Below, one piece after another: positions 30,056 through 38,889 of a stretch of 46,450 nucleotides of DNA. Position numbers and translations under genes: made by a program. The stretch's first letter is position 1; every line of letters starts with the position of its first letter. The notes beneath the pieces are model-generated. The model was not told where the DNA came from. It searched no databases and was given only the letters and a program-made list of their open reading frames with translations. Origin of the DNA: a virus; the IMG/VR virus record IMGVR_UViG_3300034104_006069, positions 1-46,450 of that record; one strand, written 5' to 3'.

Positions 30056-31333
30056 TTAGTTGCTTTTTCCAAAGTCATAGTCATAACCTGTTTTTTCTTT
30101 TGTGTTTAGTTTGTATTTTTTAAATATATTTTGAATTTCTAGCATTTCATTCTGTTCTTGTTCATCCCAATCCAACAAAAACGAATCATATGTGTACAGA
30201 ACCAATTTCGTATTCTTTCCCATTAAGATACGCAACATATCCCACAATATCAAAATATTCTGAGCTGTTTCGTATCCTTGTAGCAAATAATTAAACAATT
30301 TTTGTGGGTTCATTTCCCCCACATTATTTTTTTCAATTTTATATCCAGAGATTGGCACCTCTATACTTCCCGTGTTTTCAAATTGCTCCCAGTTTTTCTC
30401 AATATATACCTGGCTTTTCTTAAAGAAATCAATATTTTTGTAAGATTCAAAAACTCCTCCATATAACTGCTTGAATGTAAGTTCTTTTGCCTTTGCGTAG
30501 TCCACTTTATATAAGGAAGCAAAATGAGCATGAATATCATCAACGGGAAAAACATAATCAATGAGACGAGCAGCCAAGCTAGGATGGTAAGCAGAAATAT
30601 CAATTTCAACAAATTTATCGTTACGTGGTATAAAGCTTTTTCTACAACCGTTTTCTTTATTGAGAGCCGCATAGTTAATTCCTCCAAATGTGTTTGATGG
30701 TCTTGTTGTTGTTGTTTTTAAATTGTATTGTGTATAGACAAAATCCGAATTTGTTTTAGTAAAATAATTTTCAAATTCGGGTTTATTGATATGTATCCCG
30801 TTTTGTTCAATAGCGTTAAACACTACTGTTACTTTATTGTTAAAAAACTTGTGATATTGTGTTTTGGGCTCACACATGTTTGGTAGCAAATCATTATACA
30901 TTTGCTCACACACCTCATAGTGTTTAACAATAGGGATAATTTTGTTTACCTCTATGTTTGAACCGTGGTTTCTATAAAATAGATCGTGTGTTGTTGTGGT
31001 TGGTCGTATATACGGATGAGGAGGGGGTGTGATGTCGAGCAAATGCTTAATTGGAAAATAATGTAATATTTCTTTCTTATCCCTACAATACAACACATCA
31101 AACTTTTGTAGAATTGCGGTAATGTGTTGCGATATTTCGTTTAGCGTTTCGCTATGGGACACCCCTAGCATAAAGCCTTTAGTTGCTAAAAGCGGGCGAA
31201 TATACACCAAAGATACAGTGTTTTGGATTGGGTGGATTTTATCATTTGAAGGTATTATCTCTATGAATGCTTCCTTGTATCCTAAATTGTAGAAACTTTT
31301 AAGTTGGTCTATGTCTTCTATTAGCCAGTACAT
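30056..31333 (-). CDS. Compact family A DNA polymerase
   Basis: 425 aa. Palm and fingers motifs are in family A order. TTTTRPSNTFGG (207-218) equals the TGRLSS segment. VEIDISAYHPSLAARL (242-257) is motif A with Asp245. KAKELTFKQLYGG (281-293) is the O-helix motif B with Lys and Tyr. LQGYETAQNI precedes motif C YTYDSFLLD with Asp383 (usual form VHDE). Residues 1-170 are probably a reduced exonuclease-like domain without clear catalytic acids. The usual thumb is short. It coexists with the family B polymerase. Possible roles: repair, primer replacement or DNA modification-related synthesis. Confidence 0.78.
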   Translation of the reverse strand: MYWLIEDIDQLKSFYNLGYKEAFIEIIPSNDKIHPIQNTVSLVYIRPLLATKGFMLGVSHSETLNEISQHITAILQKFDVLYCRDKKEILHYFPIKHLLDITPPPHPYIRPTTTTHDLFYRNHGSNIEVNKIIPIVKHYEVCEQMYNDLLPNMCEPKTQYHKFFNNKVTVVFNAIEQNGIHINKPEFENYFTKTNSDFVYTQYNLKTTTTRPSNTFGGINYAALNKENGCRKSFIPRNDKFVEIDISAYHPSLAARLIDYVFPVDDIHAHFASLYKVDYAKAKELTFKQLYGGVFESYKNIDFFKKSQVYIEKNWEQFENTGSIEVPISGYKIEKNNVGEMNPQKLFNYLLQGYETAQNILILWDMLRILMGKNTKLVLYTYDSFLLDWDEQEQNEMLEIQNIFKKYKLNTKEKTGYDYDFGKSN

Positions 31334-31349
31334 TGCGTAACCTTTATTT

Positions 31350-31359
31350 GTATAAATAT
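31350..31359 (-). promoter_or_regulatory. ATATTTATAC variant of the late-type motif
   Basis: One mismatch to ATATTTATAA, right after a terminator, 16 nt before the PolA ATG. Confidence 0.4.
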
Positions 31360-31364
31360 AAAAA

Positions 31365-31381
31365 GGCTCTTTTTGAGAGCC
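31365..31381 (-). terminator. Rho-independent terminator after the virion region
   Basis: 6-bp hairpin GGCTCT / AGAGCC with a 5-nt loop, then TTTTT on the minus strand. Confidence 0.7.
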
Positions 31382-31412
31382 TAGTTATTTGTAAAATTCA
31401 ATGGTATGGTTT

Positions 31413-31958
31413 TTAACCACGTCTCATGTATTTATCTAAATATTTATCTAAAATTTCTTTTGGAACTGGTGTATTAATCCATTCATCTCTTAGTTCATAA
31501 TCAGTGTATCCACTTTTTGGGTCTTGATTGTATTTATGTACTTTTCCATCCATATCAGTATAATGATATGTGTTAGCAAGTTTATAATATTTACTATCAG
31601 GAGTTCCAGAACTGTTGTCTATGAATAGGGGTAAAAGATTATTTTGATAACGATATTTGATTTCCTCTTGTTTTTCTTTATCTTGTTTTTCAAATCTTTC
31701 TTCTGAGTATTGAAGTTGGTATTGATTTACTATTTTAGTAATTTTAGATTTTTCTTGAGGGGTTAATGAGCGACCTATTTTATTTTCAATATGTTTTTTA
31801 GCTAGCACATCAACATAAAGTTTATTTTCTTCATCAATTGGGTTATTTTTAAAGAAAGAATCTAGTTCAAGATTAAGATCAAAATCAAATTCTTCTTTTA
31901 GCAATCCTGCTAGTTTTTGCATTCTGCAGAATTCTTCGCTTAAAATTTGATGTGACAT
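31413..31958 (-). CDS. Hypothetical protein with shared MQKLAG N-terminal leader
   Basis: 181 aa. It begins HQILSEEFCRMQKLAGLLKE, which is almost the same as the start of the next upstream gene; the rest (SYYK-type charged helices, DLNLELDSFFKNNPIDEE, YTDMDGKVHKYNQ) is unrelated. The shared leader looks like a tag or interaction peptide. Last gene before the terminator of the virion region. A virion or scaffold role is guessed from position only. Confidence 0.52.
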   Translation of the reverse strand: MSHQILSEEFCRMQKLAGLLKEEFDFDLNLELDSFFKNNPIDEENKLYVDVLAKKHIENKIGRSLTPQEKSKITKIVNQYQLQYSEERFEKQDKEKQEEIKYRYQNNLLPLFIDNSSGTPDSKYYKLANTYHYTDMDGKVHKYNQDPKSGYTDYELRDEWINTPVPKEILDKYLDKYMRRG

Positions 31959-31973
31959 GATATGAATTGTAGT

Positions 31974-32375
31974 TTATTTATCCAGTAATAACTTTGATTT
32001 TTGTAATAAAAAATCTAGAATATCTTTTTTCACTTGTTTAATTTCCTCGCTATCTCTTCCAGCATTAAAATCTGCAGTTCCTATATCATCAACTTCATCC
32101 CACCATATATTTATCAAAGAACGCAATTTTTTATCATCTTCTGGACTAAATCGCTCTATATTACCTATCTCTAATTTCTTCCTATCCCCATCTCCATATA
32201 AGGGCATACCATCTCTATACCAGTCTTGAAAATTACCTGGTGTAGAAGTATGAGCGATTGGATAATTAAATAAAAACTTAAAAGGTAATTGTGATATACT
32301 TAATTGCTCTTCATTAATAATGCCTGCTAATTTCTGCATTCTGCGAAATTCTGCGCTTAATATTTGCTGTGCCAT
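31974..32375 (-). CDS. Hypothetical protein with shared MQKLAG N-terminal leader
   Basis: 133 aa. Begins AQQILSAEFRRMQKLAGIIN; the first about 50 nt are roughly 84 percent identical by eye to the gene at 31413-31958, whereas the rest is unrelated. Own late-type motif upstream (32397-32406). Function unknown. Confidence 0.52.
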   Translation of the reverse strand: MAQQILSAEFRRMQKLAGIINEEQLSISQLPFKFLFNYPIAHTSTPGNFQDWYRDGMPLYGDGDRKKLEIGNIERFSPEDDKKLRSLINIWWDEVDDIGTADFNAGRDSEEIKQVKKDILDFLLQKSKLLLDK

Positions 32376-32396
32376 GTTTATAAATTTAAATATTTG

Positions 32397-32406
32397 TTAT
32401 AAATAT
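32397..32406 (-). promoter_or_regulatory. ATATTTATAA late-type motif
   Basis: Exact motif, 21 nt before the ATG at 32375. Confidence 0.5.
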
Positions 32407-32431
32407 AATAAAGATTTTTAGGAATACCTAG

Positions 32432-33034
32432 TTACTTGTAAAATTGAGTAAATTTACCTCTGAAATATTGTGTAAATCCTGGTAGGTTTTGTTCGCGTTC
32501 TGCTCTAGCTACTATGCTTTGGTTTACTTGGTAAACTTGTTTTTCTTCCCCTGTTAATATCCAGTTTATTTGGATTGGAGTGTAGAGCTCAAACATTACG
32601 TCTCTATCTTGGTTTACATATTTTCTATAGTCTTCTAGAGATATTTCTAGGAATTTGATTTCGTTGCCTTTTTTAACAAAATATCTCTGAAATTCTCCTA
32701 GTTTATAGTCGTTGTCAGTTACAATAGGATATGTTTGTTTTGGGGGAGATGGAGGAGTTTGATTAAAAGGTAAATTAGTAGATAGAGCATACCCCCCCTC
32801 TATTAAATAAAAATTGTCTCTTTCAAATTCAAAGGAGGTGGTTGTAACAGACTCATTTAAACTAACTTTTGTAAGTTTAAAAGAAGGAGATTCATTTGGG
32901 GTTTTACCGCTAAAATATTCCCCATTAGAGGTTTGATAATAGTATCCCCTATAAGGGGTACTTGAATTTGATATAATATATTCTCCCCCTTTAGTGTATA
33001 AATTAGTTTTAACTTGAGATTTTGGGTAGTACAT
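32432..33034 (-). CDS. Hypothetical virion-region protein
   Basis: 200 aa. Aromatic, Thr/Ser-rich N-terminus with short beta strands (YYPKSQVKTNLYTKGGEYII; YYYQTSNGEYFSGKTP), then a helix-rich end. Surface or structural protein style; family unknown. 8 nt from the hub-lysozyme gene, so probably co-expressed with the tail. Confidence 0.52.
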   Translation of the reverse strand: MYYPKSQVKTNLYTKGGEYIISNSSTPYRGYYYQTSNGEYFSGKTPNESPSFKLTKVSLNESVTTTSFEFERDNFYLIEGGYALSTNLPFNQTPPSPPKQTYPIVTDNDYKLGEFQRYFVKKGNEIKFLEISLEDYRKYVNQDRDVMFELYTPIQINWILTGEEKQVYQVNQSIVARAEREQNLPGFTQYFRGKFTQFYK

Positions 33035-33042
33035 TGCAAAAA

Positions 33043-36000
33043 TTAAACAGGAGATGTATAATAAGAAGGATATTCCTGAGGAACAGTATTTGAATAATTA
33101 ATTCGGGTTTGGATTATTATTTTAGCTATTTGTCTAATAGATATAGCTTTTGGTTTACTGTTTACAGCATCAAGGTAATATCCAGTATTTCCAGTTCCTA
33201 ATTCTACATTTCCTACTATGTTTCCATCTTCCCTTTTAATAGTAGGCATAGAGGCAAATAGTTGGGATAAGTCTTGGATTGCGGCTGATAACTGTGATAG
33301 TGTGCCTTGATTTTTTGCTGTTAAATAATTACCCAATGAGGTTTTATTTAATAGCATTTGCGTAAACATTTTTTCTTGGATATCTGGAGTGTATTTATCT
33401 GTATCTTTAAGTCCTAATTGTTTCCAAAGACCACCAGTTAAATTACCACCACCAAATAAAGTTATAGGTACAATTTGATATTTTCCAGCAGCAGATACTC
33501 TATTTCTATCACAAGGAGATGATGGAAGTTGCATTCGTCTTCTTAATTCCCTAAATTCCATATTTTCTACATTAGTCAAATTACTAAAAGTACATCCTTG
33601 AACTATACCTGTATTAGAAGCACCATAACCCTCACCTCCTGATTCGTATTTAGCAGCTATACTTTTAAGGGGTTCGAATTTTCCTGATTGACCAGGTTGA
33701 GGGGTTAAAGTACCTGTAATATTATTAGAAGAATTTCCAGTATTATTTACATTTCTAGTGTTTTCAGTATTTTCTGGGGTAGGTGTTTGGGGATATTTGT
33801 AAGGATTTGTTTCAGGAATAGAAATAGTAGATAATGAAGTATCCCAACTATTGTTTGATATGTTATGATCAACTTTAGTTATAACAAATTTTAATGATTC
33901 AGGATAATTTGAAGGTAAGAAGGTATTGTTAATATTTAATTTATTGTATATTTTTATACCTGATATTCCATCTAATACTAGATCAAAAGATAAGGGAATA
34001 AAGCCTACTTCACTAGAAGGAATATTTACAGCTCTAAATCGTTCAGTATTAAGATTATTTAAATAGTTTTGGTACGCTGATTTTCCTTGCGCAATAAAAG
34101 AATCATTAAATTCTAAATACCTAGAATTTTCAGCTGTTACACTATAGGGATAGGCTAAAGAAATTTTTAATTTATTTTTATTACTTGGATAAGGTATTTT
34201 ATATTCTTTAGTATTTCCACCAAAAGCATTTATTAAATATAAAAGATAATTTACACTTACTTTATCCTGAATTTCTTCTGCTGAATAGATTTTATTGTTT
34301 GCTAAATTAGTATCATATGCTAAAGCTCTACGATAAAATTGATCAAAAGTTAAAGATTCATTTAACATTGTAGGATATTTAGATCCTATTTTTCTCTTTT
34401 CAATTTTATCTAATTGTTGATTATTAGCTCTTAATGTAGCTTCAATACTTGCAATATCTGCAGAAGTAGCAGCGGCAGAATTTCTTATTCCTCTTCCTGA
34501 TCCTAAGGTAAAATTAGTAAAAAAAGATGCTAGACTTCTTACAGCAGCATTAACAGTATTGTTTATTCTTCTTTGAGTAGCATTACCACTAGTAGGAAAT
34601 CCTAGCCATATACTTCTATAGTGTTGTTCAGTTTGTTGTTGTTTTTGTTGAGCTTGTTGTTGTTCTAAAGAATCAAGCCCATTAGGTTCTAGCATTTCTT
34701 GAGAAAACCTATCTATTAACCCTTCACTCCACTTTGAAAATGCTGTTCCATCTACTTCAGCTGTTGAACTACCCGCAGCAGTAGCACCAATAGTAATCAT
34801 AGTGGCTAATTGTGGGGTAATTTTAGATTCAAACTTTATATCTTTTACAAAATTAGAAGTTTGTTTATCAGGATTATAACCATATATCTCTAATTCAACC
34901 TCATCTTTACGAGATGCTTGAGAGTAGGTTTGATCTATTAGTGTAATTATATAATCATTTTTTATAACAGGTTCTAATTTATTTACTCCCCCTAAAGCAT
35001 TATTTATGCCATTACATAAATCTTGTAAAAATTTAAATAAAGATAATTCTTGATCTGGTCCTCCGTTAGATAATAATAACTTGGAGATAAAATCAAAATT
35101 AACATAAATATTCATTAAATTACCATAGGTATAATCTCCTTTAGTAACAAGATAGTCTGCTAAACTTTTTAAATAATTTTTTTCTCCATCTAAAGCAGGA
35201 TTAAAAACTCCTTCTAAATCTCCATAAGTAGTAGTAGGAATATCACCATAATGTAATGGAAACTTAAAAACACAAACCTTAGGATCTAAAGATATTTGAT
35301 TAGGAAAATGAGATATATAACAATTTTCTTTTTCAAATTGAAGTTGAGGGGAAGAATTTCCACTACCTGGGGATGTACTTATTTGAGGGATTATTAGTGT
35401 TTCTAATTGTGCAAGAAATTCTTTAAGTCTTATATAAATTTGGATAGATTGGGTACTTTTTACAGTTGTTCTTTCTCCAATTCTTTTAAAAGGAGAAAGT
35501 GTAAGATAATTACCCACACCATCTGGACCTGTAAGACCGCCCAGTGCGGTTTGAGCAAAAACATTTGGGTCATTTCTAAATTCTAAATTATTTTTTGTAA
35601 TTAATCTAGAAAGTTCTATTGCTTTTTGATATAAGAAATAACCTATAGTATTTAAATATGATGCTTTAGTAATATTATTAGATTCGGGAGCAGGTGTTGT
35701 TGATTCACTTGGAGTGGGTGGCACTGGTAAGATTTTAGTAGAAGTATTTACTTTTAAAGATTCAATAACATCTCCAACTGTAATTAAATCTATTGAAATA
35801 TCATATGAACCATCAGGATTAAAACTCCATGTAAAATTAGATACTTTACCAAAAAAACCATCGTAATTGCCTGAATATTTTTCTCGGTAACTATTAATTT
35901 CATTAATCATTCCAATTTGAGAAATTCCATTACTTTCAAACCATAAATTTTCAATTATGGCATTACCCATAGGACTTAAAATAATTTCATTACTTTTATT

Positions 36001-36579
36001 ATCAATCTCTAGATATTTGTCCCATCCCCATTCTAACATCATTGTATAACCTAATCTTAGGTAAAGCAATTCAATAAGATTAAATTGGAATCTGTTGTGG
36101 GCTTTAAGTGTTACATTAGCTTTTCGAATAGAACCCCTATTTAGAGAATTAACTGTAACTCCTATTATACCCGGAGGAGGTTGAATGCCTTGATCTGTTC
36201 CACCTATTCCGTAAGCAAAATCATTATTCCATAAATCAGTGGTTTTAGCAATTCCTCCACGTTGAGAATTAAGGGGAGATTCAGCTTTGGTATAAGAAGA
36301 TAAAGTATTAAATAGTATCGCGGATTCAGCTAATTTTGTACCTAAATAGCTGTCGGGGTTTTGGATTTTTATACTTGTAAGTTTTTTTCTACCCTCATTA
36401 CTTGATGCTATTTTAACTGAAGAAGCAAGCTTTACCCAAGCATTTCTATTGTTAAGGTATTGTAATTGTTCAGGAGTACGAAGAGCATTTCCATATCCTG
36501 CAAATTGACTTGATTGTCTTACATCAATTTGTTCACTTACAAAATCCTCAAATGGTTCTCCTATTATATTCCCGGTCAT
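33043..36579 (-). CDS. Baseplate hub protein fused to a lysozyme-like domain
   Basis: 1178 aa. The N-terminal part has gp27-like hub character (SIRKANVTLKAHNRFQFNLI; LLYLRLGYTMMLEWGWDKYL) and long beta segments. The last about 210 residues are a glycan-cutting domain (SIAAKYESGGEGYGASN with likely catalytic Glu, then SAAGKYQIVPITLFGG). In T4 the lysozyme is on the gp5 spike, separate from gp27. Here hub and peptidoglycan hydrolase appear on one chain, with a Pro/Thr/Asn-rich linker. It would open the cell wall during DNA injection. Confidence 0.75.
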   Translation of the reverse strand: MTGNIIGEPFEDFVSEQIDVRQSSQFAGYGNALRTPEQLQYLNNRNAWVKLASSVKIASSNEGRKKLTSIKIQNPDSYLGTKLAESAILFNTLSSYTKAESPLNSQRGGIAKTTDLWNNDFAYGIGGTDQGIQPPPGIIGVTVNSLNRGSIRKANVTLKAHNRFQFNLIELLYLRLGYTMMLEWGWDKYLEIDNKSNEIILSPMGNAIIENLWFESNGISQIGMINEINSYREKYSGNYDGFFGKVSNFTWSFNPDGSYDISIDLITVGDVIESLKVNTSTKILPVPPTPSESTTPAPESNNITKASYLNTIGYFLYQKAIELSRLITKNNLEFRNDPNVFAQTALGGLTGPDGVGNYLTLSPFKRIGERTTVKSTQSIQIYIRLKEFLAQLETLIIPQISTSPGSGNSSPQLQFEKENCYISHFPNQISLDPKVCVFKFPLHYGDIPTTTYGDLEGVFNPALDGEKNYLKSLADYLVTKGDYTYGNLMNIYVNFDFISKLLLSNGGPDQELSLFKFLQDLCNGINNALGGVNKLEPVIKNDYIITLIDQTYSQASRKDEVELEIYGYNPDKQTSNFVKDIKFESKITPQLATMITIGATAAGSSTAEVDGTAFSKWSEGLIDRFSQEMLEPNGLDSLEQQQAQQKQQQTEQHYRSIWLGFPTSGNATQRRINNTVNAAVRSLASFFTNFTLGSGRGIRNSAAATSADIASIEATLRANNQQLDKIEKRKIGSKYPTMLNESLTFDQFYRRALAYDTNLANNKIYSAEEIQDKVSVNYLLYLINAFGGNTKEYKIPYPSNKNKLKISLAYPYSVTAENSRYLEFNDSFIAQGKSAYQNYLNNLNTERFRAVNIPSSEVGFIPLSFDLVLDGISGIKIYNKLNINNTFLPSNYPESLKFVITKVDHNISNNSWDTSLSTISIPETNPYKYPQTPTPENTENTRNVNNTGNSSNNITGTLTPQPGQSGKFEPLKSIAAKYESGGEGYGASNTGIVQGCTFSNLTNVENMEFRELRRRMQLPSSPCDRNRVSAAGKYQIVPITLFGGGNLTGGLWKQLGLKDTDKYTPDIQEKMFTQMLLNKTSLGNYLTAKNQGTLSQLSAAIQDLSQLFASMPTIKREDGNIVGNVELGTGNTGYYLDAVNSKPKAISIRQIAKIIIQTRINYSNTVPQEYPSYYTSPV

Positions 36580-36583
36580 AACT

Positions 36584-36886
36584 TTAAATTCTGTTTAATG
36601 CATTGTATTGGGTCATAATTCTGCTAATATTAGCAGGTATTCTAATTTGAGATCCTTCGGGTATATAATATGAACCTTGTGTTAAGTTAGTATTTGCTAT
36701 TGAAATTACCCACCATAAAGTAGAATCACTGTAATATTGTTGGGCCAATAAATCAAATCTATCACCAACTGTTGAATATACGTAAATATCATTAAAATCC
36801 AAAGGAATTTCAGGATATTTGGTAGTGCCATAATACTGTTTTCCAGTTGAATTTCTAAGAATTGATATGTCTTGATAACGGTTCAT
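36584..36886 (-). CDS. Baseplate LysM-like protein (T4 gp53-like)
   Basis: 100 aa. The segment YSTVGDRFDLLAQQYYSDST and LWWVISIAN with IPEGSQIRIP is a LysM-type fold seen in T4 gp53 and gpX-type tail proteins. Half the size of T4 gp53. 4-nt overlap with the next baseplate gene; 4-nt gap to the hub gene. Confidence 0.72.
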   Translation of the reverse strand: MNRYQDISILRNSTGKQYYGTTKYPEIPLDFNDIYVYSTVGDRFDLLAQQYYSDSTLWWVISIANTNLTQGSYYIPEGSQIRIPANISRIMTQYNALNRI

Positions 36887-38667
36887 TGTATAAAATTATC
36901 ATCAATATTTGATTTATTAAGATTATAATTAGTATCTGACCCATTACTTAAAGCTATGTATCTCTCATTTCCGAATGATGCTACACTTTCTTCATTTTGA
37001 ACATCAAGATATTTATTTTGTTGTAATCTAGGAACAAATTCGTGAATTGGGATAAATTGAAATCCTGTTACTTTAATTATATGAGGTAATTCTTTAACTG
37101 TACCATCTTTTATAACTAAACTATTATCAGGTCCATCACTTATACCAATTTCCCATGGAGATTCTTGTGGAACTGAATAGTTTATGCTAGTGATTATACC
37201 AGGTTGTTCATATAGATAGCCTCCTACAGTTAAGGTGGCTAAATTGCCTCTCATATATCCACCTACAGCTTTTATATCGTTACCCTTAACTGAAAAATCA
37301 GGGGCTAAAGATGAAGCTAAGAAGTTTAATTTTTGATACATTGGTATTAATTCCTCTTTAGATTGAGCTGCTACGGTCCAGCTTAAATTTATAGTACGGG
37401 AAAATCCATTGTATCTATAGAAATTTTCACCTCTACCCATATATTTAAAGGGATTCCATTCTGCATTATATTGATCATCCATTGAATCTAAAAATGCACG
37501 AAAGTGAATGTAAACTTTATTTTGAGGAGAATCATTTTCTATTATTCCTATTCTAAATTGAACTAAATCATTCAAGAGAGGATTAAATTCATTGGTATTA
37601 GTACCTAAAGCTCGAGAAGAATATAAAGAATAGGCATTAATTTTATCTAAAGGTTCTCCTAACCCTTGACGGTAACTGCTAACATTTTTATCTCTTCTAC
37701 CTGGATCTCCTAGATTAACTCTATCTTCAATTCTATTTAATTTATAATCTGGGGATTTAGATAGTATATTTTTCTTAAAGCCTGTGGTTTGTTGTGCTAA
37801 TAAATCTTTTCTAAAATCTTTAAAAGTTTCTAATCGAGTATTGTCTTTAGAAGTAGGTATATTACTAATTTGAGTAGAATCTAAGACATAATATCTACCT
37901 TGGAAAGTAGGGTTTTTAGCAAAATCTAAACCATCTGCGGTGTTACTTTTTCTTTTTATAGTAGTTCTGCCTATTCCTAATATGGAATTAGGTCCACCTG
38001 CATATTGTAAAATTTCACCTCTTTGGTCAGAAATTAATGGTGATTTTTTTATTTGTTCAAAAGCAGTAGAAGAAAGTATAGGATTTTGACCTACAGGAGA
38101 AGTAACAGGATTAACGTTTATCTTTAGTTTCCAGTTTGCTAGTTGAACTAATCTGTTATCTTCTTTTTCTTGATCTGATTTAACAACTTGAGCATATACA
38201 GGTAATCTTAAAGGACTTTGTATACCCAAAAAACCAGGTGTATCATCAGGAGAAGTATTTCTGAATGGGTTTAACCCTTGCTTGTTCAAATGGATACCAA
38301 AAGCATTTCCACCTGCTTGAAGTATAGTGGAGGCAGGAGTATATATTCCTTGGTTTATAATTCCACTAGCTTGGGTTTTTACACCTGATAAAGATAATAG
38401 GAATTGTTTAGCGATAAAAAGTGTTCCATTTGGAGACTTAGAATCTCTAAACATTTTAGTTAATCTAGAAACATCTTGAGCAGCTCTAGAAGGGGTTAAT
38501 GTTCCACCACGTAAAAGAAAATCAATCCCCCCATTACGGCCTAATTGGTTTCTATTTTCGGGAATGGGGGATTTAATATATGGTTGATTACTCTCCCCAC
38601 CACCTACTCTATCCTTTCCGTACCGTAAAGATTTTAGGTTTGTATTTTGGCTTATTAACGCGGCCAT
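36883..38667 (-). CDS. Baseplate tube-cap/hub-type protein (gp48/gp54-like)
   Basis: 594 aa. The N-terminal 170 residues are basic and Gly/Asn-rich. The C-terminal half has VQFRIGIIENDSPQNKVYIH, FYRYNGFSRTINLSWTVAAQ and TVGGYLYEQPGIITSINYSV, which is the strand pattern of T4-like tube-initiator proteins. It sits between tape measure and gp53-like genes, as in T4-like phages. It probably starts tube polymerisation on the baseplate. The T4 number is inferred from position and pattern. Confidence 0.65.
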   Translation of the reverse strand: MAALISQNTNLKSLRYGKDRVGGGESNQPYIKSPIPENRNQLGRNGGIDFLLRGGTLTPSRAAQDVSRLTKMFRDSKSPNGTLFIAKQFLLSLSGVKTQASGIINQGIYTPASTILQAGGNAFGIHLNKQGLNPFRNTSPDDTPGFLGIQSPLRLPVYAQVVKSDQEKEDNRLVQLANWKLKINVNPVTSPVGQNPILSSTAFEQIKKSPLISDQRGEILQYAGGPNSILGIGRTTIKRKSNTADGLDFAKNPTFQGRYYVLDSTQISNIPTSKDNTRLETFKDFRKDLLAQQTTGFKKNILSKSPDYKLNRIEDRVNLGDPGRRDKNVSSYRQGLGEPLDKINAYSLYSSRALGTNTNEFNPLLNDLVQFRIGIIENDSPQNKVYIHFRAFLDSMDDQYNAEWNPFKYMGRGENFYRYNGFSRTINLSWTVAAQSKEELIPMYQKLNFLASSLAPDFSVKGNDIKAVGGYMRGNLATLTVGGYLYEQPGIITSINYSVPQESPWEIGISDGPDNSLVIKDGTVKELPHIIKVTGFQFIPIHEFVPRLQQNKYLDVQNEESVASFGNERYIALSNGSDTNYNLNKSNIDDNFIQ

Positions 38668-38673
38668 TTAATA

Positions 38674-38853
38674 TTACTTGTTTCCTGTAAGATCCTGAGC
38701 TCTAGGAGTGTTAACAACAAAGTTCTGATATTGTCCCTTAGAAAAAGTATTGTTTATTTGGATTACATCTTTTACTAAAGTAGCTGTTGGTCTAGTACCT
38801 CTTAAAGGAGTTAATACTGTACCATCTTTTTTTAATTTATCTAATAGTGCCAT
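38674..38853 (-). CDS. Small hypothetical virion-region protein
   Basis: 59 aa, just under usual cut-offs. It starts MALLDKLKKDGTVLTPLRGT and ends QDLTGNK. Late-type motif 20 nt before the ATG and tight spacing to the baseplate gene show it is real. Function unknown. Confidence 0.6.
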   Translation of the reverse strand: MALLDKLKKDGTVLTPLRGTRPTATLVKDVIQINNTFSKGQYQNFVVNTPRAQDLTGNK

Positions 38854-38873
38854 TGTATATGGGGTTTAATTTA

Positions 38874-38883
38874 TTATAAATAT
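38874..38883 (-). promoter_or_regulatory. ATATTTATAA late-type motif
   Basis: Exact motif, 20 nt before the ATG at 38853. Confidence 0.55.
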
Positions 38884-38889
38884 TAAACA

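Noticed and set aside
30361-30687. Minus-strand 108-aa ORF inside the family A polymerase
   Set aside because: Different frame of the polymerase gene, hydrophobic by codon bias only, with no start context.
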